From positions 156,698,971 through 156,762,970 of the forward strand of contig NC_081411.1 of NCBI RefSeq assembly GCF_030272615.1: 64,000 bases of DNA, written 5' to 3'. The DNA comes from Cryptomeria japonica. Taxonomy: Eukaryota > Streptophyta > Pinopsida > Cupressales > Cupressaceae. Positions within the stretch are counted from its first letter, which is position 1, and every line of letters starts with the position of its first letter. Below are positions 34,701 to 46,157 of the stretch, one piece after another. A model generated the notes under the pieces. It was not told the DNA's origin, did not search any database, and saw nothing but the letters and a program-made list of their open reading frames with translations. Made by a program: the position numbers and the translations under genes.

Positions 34701-37700
34701 TCAGTTTGTTCCACAAAGTCATTAAAATTTATAGCTTGAGCCTGATAATGATCAGCACACCGTAAGAAGTTCAGCAGATCTGCATCATCTTGAAACACTT
34801 GCCAATTATACAAGTTGTCAGGAACAGATGGTCTCACTTTCATTTCCACTTCAGATATCCCAGTTAGCGTTATATCATTACCTTTTAGTGCAATACTTGC
34901 TAGAAAATCTGCCATGATGTTCTTTGATCTATCTATCCAGGTTATCTGAAAAGCATCAAAAAGCTCCATGGTATCCCATACAACATTCCTGTATTGTTTC
35001 AGTCTTAAATGCTTCGAGGCATATCTCTCCTTTACTTGTGAGACTATTAATTCTGAATCACCAAAGACACTTATCAACTTGATTCCATGTTTGACTGCTA
35101 TGTTAAGACCAGTGAGTAGGGCTTCATATTCAGTAATGTTGTTTGTACATTCAAATAACAACTTGAAAGAATACTTGTAGGTTTCTCCTGTAGGTGAAAT
35201 AAAAAGGATTCCAGCCCCACTCCCTTCTTTGCTACAAGACCCATCAAAGAACATCTTCCATATCTGACCATCATTTTCAGTTAGACATGACTCAATGGGG
35301 ATCCACTCTTTAAATTTAGGTTTTGTCAACTGTACCTGGAAGTTGTCCATATCAGTTTGTAAAAAACATACTTGGTTCACTGTTCCTTCCATGTCTTCTA
35401 TGATATATGTGGACCGAGGCTCCCTGTCAATTTTTATTTCCTGTCCATTTATTGGAATCGTAGCATAAGACAAATCTAGCTGCACATATCCACCAATCAT
35501 ATTCGACCATTGTCTAGACAACAACATTCCATAGTTTGGTGGAACATCTACCACCGTGATATCTGTTTTATATGATGCTTCTGGACAGGCTGCTAATCTG
35601 AACTCTACATTCTTCATGACACCAACCACTGGGACTGATCTATTGTCCATGGCATAGCATTTTCCAAAGGTAGTATCTACTTCCAATCCTAATTCTTTCA
35701 TCACCCCAACAGGCATGACATTTATGGCTGCTCCTGAATCAATCATACAATTCTTTGCCCTTTTGTTGTTTATCACCAAAGTGAGGTAAAATGGGTCTAC
35801 TTGTGTTGGATTTTTAGTTATAGTGGACCCTAAGTATATAACTGGAGCCATTTGTTCATTACTGCCACCTGTTGGGACTTCTCGTTTCTGTTCATTAACC
35901 TTCCCTTCTTGGACACCTGAAATCATCTCCAAAGTTTTTTCCCTATATTCAGGAAACCTCATGATTTCCATTAATGGGACAGAAACTATTAATTGTGTTA
36001 GTGCAGCTGAGATATCAAATGAGGTAGATTGCTGTGATGAAAGAGTTTTTACCGTTTCTTTCTTTTGAACATCAGGACCCTGATTACCATCTTGCTTAGC
36101 CTTAGTTGCCTTATTCATTCGCTTAAGTGCTTCATCGTTTTCTTTCATGAAAAGACTAGCAGGTTTACCTTGTTCTGGATTCACCATCCTGTTTCTTAAG
36201 TCATAAGTCCTTTTTGCTTGTGCAACAGCATAAGCTGTAATTTTTCTTTTCTCTTCTTCAGTAGGGACTCTGAGTTTGACACTTTCATTTTTACTAGTGG
36301 TCACAGGTAAAACAGAGCACTGATCAATATTTATAGAATCTGACCTTCCTTCCTGACTAAATGACATCATATTAATAGTTGAATCATCCACATGATCTTC
36401 ATAGCTATCCTTTTCCTCTTGCAACCCTCTTGCTACTGCACACAAAGAGGAAGCGTGTGGCATATTGCAAGCATAGCACCACATGTCATCGTCTTGGGTA
36501 TAATTTACTGCTCTTTTTAAAGGATCTGGAATTTGTTGATTGTCTCTGTGGTTCCTTTCTACTGGTTTTCCATACTTCCATGTAGTGTTATAAGGCATGT
36601 CATGTAGTCTAGGTCTCTCAGGATGGTAGTATTGCTGCTTCTCTGTTTTGTTTACTCTTACAGATAAATCTTTTAGGGCATTTAAAACTTTGTCAAGCTT
36701 ATCTTCATCCCTATTGGCCTTGGGTGCTTTAGGATTGTACAATCTTGCATCCTCTCTTTTTCCAACCTTACCAGCAGCCTTTCTATTGTTCTCTATAACA
36801 ATGGCATCTTTCATAACATCTCGGAGGTCTCTTGGGTTTCTGGTTCTCAACTCATAGTTTGTTTTGCTGTCATAAGCATTGATATAGTACAGAATGCTCA
36901 CTTCAGGTACTGGTTTCATTCTATTAGGGATTTTGTTCAGAACCCTATTGAATCTTTTGTTAAAGTCAATTACTGATTCATTTTGCTCTTTCTTAATGCT
37001 GATGATTTCATGCAAAGCAAACTCTGGACTATTATGGTCTCCATATTGTTCCAGGAACATTTCTTTGAATTCGGCAAGATTTCCAATGGATGCATCAGGC
37101 AACGTTCTAAACCAATCTCTCGCATCTTCTATTAATGATTGCATAAACAACCTGATCTTGACATCCTCATATGGCAAACCAAAATCCTCAATTACTGCAT
37201 CAAAGGCTTTGCAATGAGCCTCACCTGAAACTGCATTACTTCCTGTGAACTTTGGTATTGCTGTCCTGATTTCATTTGGGATGGGATATGGATACATCAT
37301 CATTCCTGAAAAATCAAACTGCCTCATTTGTTCCATATTTATTAGTCCATGCCCTCCATGAGGATTCACAAAGTTCTGGTTCATATTACCATACAAGGGC
37401 ATTTGGTTTTGATAAGGAGGAGGGTATTGATTCTGGTGTTGATACTGAAACTGATTAGGGGGTGGATGTTGGTTATAAAATTGACCAGGAGGTGGATACT
37501 GATTATGAGGGATGAAGCCTGTATGTGAGTTTTGCTGGACTGGTGGTGCACTTGATTGCACATGATCATCCCTCTTGTTACCAAACAGAGGGTTCTCATA
37601 AGCTTTGAAATCGTTACTCTTTGTTCTACCCACTCCCTGAGCATATGTTTTCTTGTAGTTGTTTACATCTTTATTAAAGTCATCCTCACCAACATTTATG

Positions 37701-38119
37701 CCCAACTTGGCACACAGTTCCAAACATTCCTGAGTCCTTCCTGAATCTCTCATCTCAGCAGCTGCCTCCATCATTTGTCTGGTTAAATCTGTAAATCTAT
37801 CTGCAGGATCTGCCATACCTGATCCGGATGGAGGTGGTGTATATTGTCTGGACCGTGCTTCATGATTTTCAAAACCAGGGGGAATTTGGCATCGCCCCTT
37901 TTGAGCTTTATATGCCGCAACCAAATCTTCGTTCATCGGGCTTGAAGTTGTGGTTCTATCTTGTTCCTTTAAGGGCGAGTGTTGGCTACTTTCATGTTTA
38001 TACTGGTCGTATCTTTCTCTCATGGAATCATTCATGGGTTCTTTATTTTTGTTCCTTCGTTGTGGGAAATCTAATTGGGATAAAGATTGTCCTTTCGCAA
38101 CCGATCTTGTCCCGTGCAT
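31781..38119 (-). pseudogene. gag-pol polyprotein of array C, copy 2 (two stops)
   Basis: One frame of 2112 residues has stops only at codons 1258 (34346-34348, CAG to TAG) and 1479 (33683-33685). Domains in order: Gln/Pro/Tyr-rich gag; CCHC-like knuckle C548-C551-H555-C560; aspartic protease DSGA at 794-797; plant/archaeal-type RNase H about 954-1075 with D959, E997, D1021 and D1071; RT about 1250-1480 with YQDD at 1406-1409; gypsy RNase H about 1549-1660, whose first catalytic Asp region reads FSFASCHT and is degenerate; integrase with H/H/C1798/C1801 finger, D1831, D1892, E1928 and a GPY motif at 2077-2079. There is no chromodomain. Together these would copy and integrate the element. The extra RNase H lying before the RT is unusual. 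Confidence 0.94.
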
Positions 38120-38133
38120 TGAAATTCTTATTT

Positions 38134-38144
38134 CAGAGTCGCCA
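38134..38144 (-). other. Second tRNA-Arg-complementary segment in the leader
   Basis: The minus strand reads TGGCGACTCTG about 70 bp downstream of the true primer site and 15 bp before the gag ATG. It matches the first 11 bases of the ideal primer site better than the primer site itself does. It is present in both copies (also 26552-26562). Confidence 0.45.
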
Positions 38145-38216
38145 CCTCTTTTCTAGAGGATATGAATTGTTTTATTTCTTCTGAGCTCTTTCCCACAGCA
38201 GAGTTTTTATAATTCT

Positions 38217-38234
38217 TCCCCAGCAGAGTTGCCA
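38217..38234 (-). other. Primer binding site of copy 2 (tRNA-Arg-type)
   Basis: The minus strand reads TGGCAACTCTGCTGGGGA, 3 bp from the 5' LTR end at 38238. It is identical to copy 1. Confidence 0.7.
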
Positions 38235-39136
38235 ATCTGTTGGGTCTCAAATCAACAGATTGGAAGGGTTCTAAGGAAATGCCAACTCCTATGATTAAAC
38301 CCTCCAATTGACTTGGCCAACTTATAGAGTGAACCTATTTAGTTACTAACTCTCTCTCTTTAGGCTTTGCAGGACCTAGGCGGGTATACCTATTCACTGA
38401 ATGTCTCCAATAAACAGTGCCTTTTATAGCAGATATGTTATCCTATTCTGATATCTCCTGATCTTGAAATGGCATGAGTTCCTTGAATGGAGATATAGCA
38501 GACGAGTTCAAGATTGTTATTTTGTTTTATGTTTCTTAATTACTCCTGTAGCTGTCGAAATGACTAATTATGAAAAGAAATGATAAATATAACTTGAGAC
38601 TTTAGCCAGTGCCTTCTTTACTGCATGGGTTACAGAGTCATTACAATTTTCTTCAGGACTTGTAGTGCGAATCTGTGAGACAGTTTTTTAACTCATCCCT
38701 TATGAACCTGTCAGTTACTATTTCTTTCAAAACCAAATGAATGCTTATATTATGTGCTGATTGAGTGAATTTAACCCTACCCTTAAGGGACCAGTCAATT
38801 AAGCTTTGTAAGGAACAATTACAATCCGCATGCAAAACTTTTGTTGCAACATTATAACCTAAAGCATAGATTTGATCTTAAGAATATGAATAACCTTATC
38901 TTTATCAGATAATATCACAGACGATTGCCAAAAGAAAATGAAATAATCCACAACACATATGCAGGGAAACATTTGATCAAGATTTGTATTCCATTGAAGT
39001 TCGTATACAAAAGACTTACAGGCTGTCGTTCTTTCGCTCTTAATCCTATCTAATAATATCTTTACATTACAAAAATCATTCTCATATATGTATGAGGACG
39101 AAAGATTTTCACGAAGAGACACGACTTTTCAAAATA

Positions 39137-42100
39137 TTAGTCGTTAACTCGAGTGTTTCTAAACTTAAGCAAAAAGAGATTCAAAAGCCCCAAATGATGA
39201 ATGTAATCATCGTCTTTGAATGTCCTGATTCGAGGCATTTGCTTTTTTAATTCATCCCCTACCGTCAGGTACTTGAATATCATCTGGTTGACGGTAGGGG
39301 CCATATCCTTACTCCGATCAATTTCTAACAAGGCCCAATCCTTGATGCTGACAAGCTCCTTTCGCAAATCCTCCAAGGTTATTACCTCTCCTTCCTTGTA
39401 GACGGAAGGCATTCCAACGGGTTTTTCATCATCTAATTCTTTTAAATCTCTTCAAAGCATATCCTCGAATTTGACATGATTATCCATATACGCGTTACCT
39501 TCAGCCTTTTCTTCTGGCGTCATGGAATCGTCATTGCTTAGCACTCCCTGCAATCGTGCTCTTAACCGCTCATGCTCTGTTAGCGCTTTTATTGTTCCAT
39601 TGTAAACTATCCAATATGGTTCGACCTGTAAGAGCATGGTGTTAAACCGATGTCCTATGATGTCATTGACCAATTTGTCCATCTTTTGCTGGATATTGTC
39701 TGCACGTTTATTGGCCTTCTCTGCCTGATATTTCCAGTACAGGGCATCAGAGACGTCATCCAAGCTGCGTCCTGCGGGGTATGAGGTGTATTCACTGATA
39801 GGAGTCCCCGTTTCTAGTTGCAATACCTTTGCTTGCAGCTTCTGGTTTTCTTCCTTGGATTTTTCATATAATCCCTTGTATGTAATGTTCTCTCTGACCA
39901 GAAACTCTGTCTGGTCCAAGTTCAATCTTGCAACATCCAGGTTGAGCTTTGCGGTGACCCTAGGATCAGTCTTTCCAACCTGATGAACCATGAGATGCCC
40001 AAAGGTTTCTTCTATATCCACAATGATTGGCCTCTTCCCTTTTGGATATAGTGCCCACTGTAGGAGAGCCTTTTTGTCTAGATCATATCCAGAGCCTAGG
40101 AACAGTTTATCTACCTCCTGGGGCAATACCTGCTGATTCAAATCTTGTTTCTTCAAAAAGCCATCAAATAAGAGTGCTGAGTTGATATCCCAACCAGAGA
40201 AGATGATCACACCGGCCTCTTTTAATAATTTCCTCCCCTTTTCAGGAGTCATATCTTTCATGAGGACATCAATTTCATCCTGTAATCTCTTCATCTGTTC
40301 TTCCTCTGGTTTTCTAGCCATGCTTCGTTTGACATGAGCCCCTTTGTATTGATATAGAAATGAGAGGAATTCCCTAGAGGAGGCGAATCCATCATCAGCA
40401 ATGAAGTCCTCATGCTCAGTCATTCTTATTTCAACAACATCTTTGATGTTGATTTCTCTTGTGTCCATGTTCATTTCTGTTTCGAAACCAGGAGGATAAT
40501 CCTCTCGAGGAGAATCAGGTGGGATACTACTGGCGGTTGATTTTGGTGACATGTGAGCTAGGGGCTGACTGTCTCTTTTAGTATTAATGAAGCGAAGGAA
40601 TTGTGAAGGAACTCTGTGCATAATTTCAGCTTCATGTTGAAGCAGCCTTTTAGCTACCTCTAGAGGATCTTGGAGATTTCCAATTAGGTCTCCATCTATC
40701 ATTCCCCTTGCCCTTTTCCATTTGTAGGCCTCCCAGACTAACTCACTCTTTCCTTTTAAAACTTTGGCCTCCTCTCGCTCAAGGTTCGTAATTAGGTCAT
40801 CTGGAATTTTGGCCATATGCATCCCAGCTTTGAGTTTCTGTGAGGCTCTGGCAGCTTTTATATATCCTTCGGGATCAAAATTCTCCCTAGGCTCACCCAG
40901 AGTCATGCCATAGTAATTTAATTTATTCTGTAATAAATGATAACTCTTCGAACTTTTGACAATGAAATCAAAGAAAACTAATAGACCTGGAACAATAGAT
41001 TGTTTACCAAAATCAGTTAAATGTTTAGCACTGGCAATAGACAATTGCCTTATAATCTCCAAGCTAGCCACTCTGTTTGGCACCGTAATTGGAAGCATGT
41101 GTGGTTGCCCTTCATATCCAAATACCCTTATCTCTGTGTGATTATCATGGCAATACCAATCACCCCAATTATGTTCAATCTGTGATTCTGGAGAGAAATC
41201 CTTTGGCCTGAGGAACCTCTTAATTTCAGGGGACAAAGTATAATCCCTACGTTGTCCAAAAGCTGCACTGAGAGGTTTCACAAAGTATTCTTGAAAATGC
41301 CAATATTGGTTGTTCATAAACCTCTGGTCCCATGCTGATACCCACAACTGAACCGGCTTCTTCAGACCATTCTTATCATAAGACCTGATGCTGAACTCAT
41401 CTGGCCAGAAGTTAATTTCTTGTCCACAATAAAGAAGAATATGCATTAGCATGGAGTATAATGAAAAGTGAACATTCACAAGGTTTCCTTTCATTTTTTC
41501 CAGCCCATGATTCAAAGTATCCACAACATAAGTAGCAAAATCAAATGACCTAGGGTCTTTTGATTGAATATCAGCACACAGAACCATAATCCCAACATCC
41601 ATGAGTGGATGAGCCTCTATGCCTAGTACTTGGGCTGCAGTATAATATGTATATTTGAAATATGGATGGAAGTGGTTGACATCAAATGGCACCTTGTCAC
41701 TTTTGCCAAACTGAACAAATGACCCACCCACTTTTGGCCTGTGAACAGGTAGCCTCCAAGTCCTGTAGATATTTTCCAAACTAAAGAATTCCTGTTAAAG
41801 TTTCTTCATATCGATGCTTTCCTCGACTTCCCAGTCTAGATCAAAAACCATTTCAATAGTCTGCTTGTTGATTACTACTAATGTATTCCCTCTGTAATCA
41901 CATATGGTTTTAGTTCTCGGGTTGTAGCAATTTACCAGAGCTTTCATTAATTCTACGTCTACAAATACATTTGGAACTACTAACTTGCCTAAGTTCCTTT
42001 TCCACAGATTACTAATGGGTTCGGGTGCATCCCTTCTTTTGTAACCAAACAAAAATAACTCATGCCCTCTTATCTCAGTCCAAATGTCTCCTAGATTTTC

Positions 42101-42310
42101 AAATTTGTCCTCTAATCCTTCTTCTTCACTTTTAATCTTCTTGGACCTTACACTAGACGATGGACACTGGTCTAATAAGTCCTGAGTCAAAGCTCTCCCT
42201 TCTTTCTTCTGTCTCTTGGGCTTCTCTTCAGGGTTTAACTCTTTTCCTTTCCTACTCTTTTTAGAAGAAGAAGATGAAGGTTCCATAGTTACAGTAAATA
42301 AGAGAGACAA
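39137..42310 (-). pseudogene. LTR-borne ORF, copy 3 (two stops, different from copies 1 and 2)
   Basis: It has the same 1058-codon frame. Stops are at 41795-41797 (TCA to TAA) and 39452-39454. The codons that are stops near the C-terminus in copies 1 and 2 are sense here (RARLQG), which shows that the full frame is about 1057 residues rather than 918. No copy is intact, but every codon is sense in at least one copy. For domains see 27555-30728. Confidence 0.82.
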
Positions 42311-42583
42311 TACTTACTTGGTAGAATGCTCAACTCTTCTGGTTATCGTTTGCAAATCTCTGCAAGTTCTTCACAGCTTTCAATCTCTTAGCATCAATCT
42401 GATTCTTACGAAAATTCACTCAGCTTAACTGTAATTGAATGGGCAACTTGTGTATAGTTAATGTTCTGCATCTGTAACGGCTACTCAAGTGTTTTAAATT
42501 TAATTGCAGATGTGACACTTTTCAACTGGGCCTTTAATTCCTTCGCGGGAAGTACAGTCCGCTCAAAGTGCGCGCGTTTCAAA

Positions 42584-43109
42584 TTATCGATGAAACCCCT
42601 ATCTTCGGCCGAGTGTTTGAATCTTCCATTGAAAGCTCATTCTCTTCGATAATATTGTTTCGGTGAAAAACTTACGTCGAGAAGCCGCTTTTAAGACTCA
42701 TCGAAATTACTTTTTCATCGATAGTCTCCCTTTTCGACAAGTTGCTCGTGAGTTTCATCGATGCCATACTTTCGATGAGTTTCTTTCTTCGATGAAGGCT
42801 TATGAGTGTTCATCGATATCCCCTTTTTCATCGATATCCTTTTTATCGATGAAACAACTTTTCTTTTGTTCGACACCACGTTCATCGATGAAACTTGCAT
42901 TTCGATGAATGTCTCTTGAGTTTCCTCGGTAACGATATTTCTTCGAAATCACCTTTTGCCTTTTCGCCTTTTGCTTTTACCTTTTCGATGAAACCTGGGG
43001 TATCGATGAGCGGTTTCTTGCGTTCATCGAAGGTAACTTCTTGCCGAAACACCTTTGCTTAATGTTTTACATGCCCTGTGTCGATGAAAACGCTCTTTCG
43101 ATGAAACTT
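42584..43109 (-). promoter_or_regulatory. TCGATGAA motif array in LTR 3
   Basis: It is the counterpart of 19420-19945 in the outer 5' LTR. Most motifs are conserved. Confidence 0.5.
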
Positions 43110-43236
43110 CTCCTGCAGTGCTCGATACAACTTACTGGCCGAAATATCCATTAGTCTTCATGCTTATGGAAACATATATTATTATTATTTTTTTTTTTAT
43201 TATATTTTTTCTTAAAAAATAGTGCTCAACAGGGTA

Positions 43237-44290
43237 AAAGGAAAGCTCATGTTGTCAAGTGGTCCTTGTGCCACTTGGATAAAAAACTTGGTTGGTTGGG
43301 CCTCAAGGATCTTAGGCTACAAGGCATCTCCCTTGCAGCCAAATGGATATTTCACTCACTGGAAAGACAAGAACCCTGGAAAATCCTCATCAGGAACAAC
43401 ATACAAAATGGTGTTCCCAAAAATGCCAAAACTTGGAAAGCCCTCCCGTTCAGTGACTTAATTGCAGGCGGTTTCCTTGTGTCTGTCCAAGGCACCTGGG
43501 TGTTTAAATCCATCTGGAAAGCCTGGGAGCATGTGCATGGTCTCATCAACAACTTGAACATCAACTATGACAATACCCTACATAGTGAAAGGTCAATATG
43601 GTAGAACCTACATCATAACTCCAAACCCCTTTCTTTAACCCAAGGTTGCTCTACTAAGCACTAGCATAAGAAAAGGAATCAATTACATGATGGATATTAT
43701 AGAACATGATAACCTTATCAGCTGGGAGGCTCTTAGCACTAAATATGATCTCCCTGCATCACATAATAAGACATACAATATGATTAAAAATGCTTGCGCT
43801 CCCCTTGATCTCCCTAAAAACACCCAAGTAGATGCCCATAGGTACCTTACATTCCTATGGAAGGATGGCTCCACCCTCCATAATATCAAAGCCAAATCTA
43901 TCTATACCCTGCTCAATAGTGATACCACGGTGATCAAACATATCAACACTCTGTGGTATGTTAATCATACCCCCCACACTTGGTAGAAATCATTTGAGAA
44001 GCTTTGACGGTCCCCCATTCCCCCTAAACATATGGCAATTTATTTTGGACAGATTACCTATTAGGAATAAATCGACTGCATATGACCAGTGTTCTATCTA
44101 CAAAAAACCTGAGACCGTGCGTCACATCTTCTTTGACTGCCCCTTTGCTAGAGAAATTTGGCTTCTGTTTGGAATTTCTATTACAGAATCTGTTTTCACT
44201 CTTGATATAGTTACTGGTTTTATTCATGGACTGAGGAAAGATACTAATCTAGTTTGGCAAATCTTATCTTCCTACATTCTCTAGTTTATT
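43237..44290 (+). pseudogene. LINE ORF2, C-terminal region with zinc-binding domain
   Basis: It continues the LINE gene after array C: HLDKKLGWLGLKDLRLQG and AAKWIFHSLE (about 43266-43370) belong to the region after the RT. A zf-RVT-like domain at about 43985-44190 has PLNIWQFILDRLPIRNKS, a Cys in DQCSIYKK, and HIFFDCPFAREIW. Stops and at least one frameshift (about 43600-43690 and 43985) break it. The fragment links directly to the sequence at 15073 once array C and one GGGTA copy are disregarded. Confidence 0.85.
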
Positions 44291-44849
44291 TGGAAACTTA
44301 GGAATGAGGAGAAGTTCCAAGGTATTACAAGGCAACATACTGAATTTTTTTTAAAACTCACATATTACAAAATTGATGTGCAGGTCTGCTTTGTGATGAA
44401 CCTCGAGAGAAACAAGCTACTATGATTCTTGAAAGATGGCAGAGCGACCATGTTTGTTTACGAGATGCAAGATGGGTATGAATGGGCTAGGCTCGCCAAG
44501 AACCAGACGTCCTTTGATAAGGCAGTGAAGAAGCTGATAAAGGATCTATAGGACAGCAGGCCTCCTCCCTTCAACAGGATAGAGATGTGCTCCCAGATCC
44601 TAGCCAGAAAGAAGGTGGTTTGGATGGAAGGAGAACAAGGCTAGACCACATGGCTGGAGGACCAGGATGAGGTTCTCCAATAGTTTTTTACTCTGTTGTG
44701 TCCCCTTCTTTTGGTTAAAGGAATAATTGTATATAACCTTCTCTCTGGCTCCTCATTTTGGTGGTTGAGGCCTTGCCCCCCACTCCCTAGTTTTGTATAA
44801 ACTCTCGGTCTATTTTTTTTGGACTCTTGATATCTAATATAAAAAAAAA
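44291..44849 (+). other. LINE 3' untranslated region and A-rich tail
   Basis: It continues with no significant ORF to a T-rich stretch, then GATATCTAATAT and a run of nine A at 44841-44849. The sequence changes abruptly to the AACC-type minisatellite afterwards. I place the LINE 3' end here. Confidence 0.65.
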
Positions 44850-46157
44850 TATTAAACCTTCAACCTAAACCAAATCGACCTCTACAACACTAAAATTAAA
44901 ATAAACCTTAACCATAAACTAAATTGAACTTTTTGAATTAATAAAAAATTAATGAATAAGAACAAAGATGTTTCTATACTTTAAATTACACAATATTTCT
45001 AAAATTTAAGTACTTAATAAATTAAGATTATGTCAAAAGTATTTTTTCACATTTATAAATATCAATATAGCAACAAAATTCTTATTTTTCATATATCTAT
45101 TACTTGTCTTACATTCAATTATTAATTTCATGATGTTTCTATAATTTAATTTCTAAAAATAAATTAAGATTATTAGAATTATTTTTCCATATCTATAAAT
45201 ATGAATATAGTGAGAACATTATTATTTTGAAAAAGTCTATAAAAGTTTTATTTATTCCTATCGGATATAATCTTTTATAAGTTTTATAGTATATCTTTCC
45301 ATGAACAATAAAAATAATTCAATACTAACGCTTGGCATGTGATGAAGGATGGTAAAATTTCTTGATCTTCACATATACACAATATAGTCTATCATTGAAA
45401 AAAATAGTTCTAGAAATATTAATTCATAAACTATTATGTAATTACTCTAAAATTATTTCAAATTTAATTAGGTGATAATATTTTGAAATAATATTTTATA
45501 TCGCACTATGATCTATTAAAAAGAAATCAAAATAAACTAAGAGGTCCCTTGAAATATTACCCTGAACCAAATTGAACCCAAATCCTAAACTAAATTGATA
45601 CTTAACTCTAACACTAAACCAAATCAAATCTTAACCTTAAAACAAATTTAATTATAACCTTAAACCTCAATTGACCTCTAACCCTAATATTAATAAAATA
45701 TTAAACCTAATTAAACTTTAACCCTAACCATGAACCAAAATCTATCATAAACCTAAAATAAACCAAATTGAACCCTAACCCTAAATCTAACTAAATAATA
45801 GATTAAATCTAACCCCAACCTTAATCTTAATCCTACTCAGATTAAACTAAACCGTAACACAAAACCACTTTGAATCTTAATCCTATACCAAATTGAACTC
45901 AAGCCCTAATACTAAACTGAATTGAATCCTAGCCAAATGGAACCCTAAGATAAATTCTATTCGAACTCAAATTTAAACTTAACCTATATACCAAATGGAG
46001 CCTAAACCCTAAATCAAACTAAACCTAAATCTTTAGGTTATGGAGAATACTATTGAAGATATATAAATAATCACCTTGAAAACCAAATTTAACATTGAAC
46101 CAAATCAAACCCTAACCCTAACCATAAACAAAATTACACATTAAACTAGATTGAACC
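44850..46157. repeat. Degenerate CCCTAA / AAATTGAACC minisatellite with AT-rich filler
   Basis: Irregular repeats of the type AAACCAAATTGAACCCTAACCCTAAAC occur at 44850-44940 and densely at 45550-46150. About 600 bp of AT-rich DNA without repeats or genes lies between. Units are about 20 bp and imperfect. CCCTAACCC pieces resemble plant telomere repeats, but no perfect CCCTAAA array is present. The same field continues at 53872-54044 and 57517-57720, with elements D and E inserted in it. Confidence 0.75.

Larger units (their letters stand above)
15074..43231 (-). mobile_element. Tandem Tat/Ogre-like Ty3-gypsy array C (three LTRs, two internal regions)
   Basis: LTRs occupy 15074-20067, 26656-31649 and 38238-43231 (4994 bp each). 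Internal regions occupy 20068-26655 and 31650-38237 (6588 bp each). The period is exactly 11582 bp. One target duplication, GGGTA, flanks the whole array (15069-15073 and 43232-43236), and the LTR ends are TGTTG...CAACA. Coding is on the minus strand. The lineage call rests on a tRNA-Arg-type primer site, an additional plant-type RNase H, a degenerate gypsy RNase H, a Tat-like integrase (ILVATDYFTKWVEA) and no chromodomain. Copies look about 99% identical over the stretches compared by eye. Confidence 0.93.
38238..43231 (-). repeat. LTR 3 of array C (distal 5' LTR)
   Basis: It is 4994 bp with the same ends as the others and is followed by the target duplication GGGTA (43232-43236) and then LINE sequence. 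As the outer 5' LTR it would drive the whole array. Confidence 0.93.
3245..44849 (+). mobile_element. L1-type LINE split by nested LTR elements
   Basis: Three + strand pieces form one non-LTR retrotransposon: 3245-4868 (ORF1 and start of endonuclease), 12882-15073 (end of endonuclease and RT) and 43232-44849 (C-terminal region, zinc-binding domain, 3' UTR and A-rich tail). Elements B and C interrupt it with 5-bp target duplications (AAATA, GGGTA), and element A abuts its ORF1. The order of domains matches plant L1 elements. The 3' end is the A-run at about 44841-44849. The 5' end and the LINE's own target duplication are not visible. It is old and inactive, with many stops and frameshifts. 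Confidence 0.9.

Noticed and set aside
15074-43231. Tandemly duplicated host gene cluster
   Set aside because: LTR ends, target duplication, primer sites and gag-pol domains show a retrotransposon array.
44850-46157. True interstitial telomere array
   Set aside because: No run of perfect CCCTAAA units; the repeats are irregular and mixed with AAATTGAACC.
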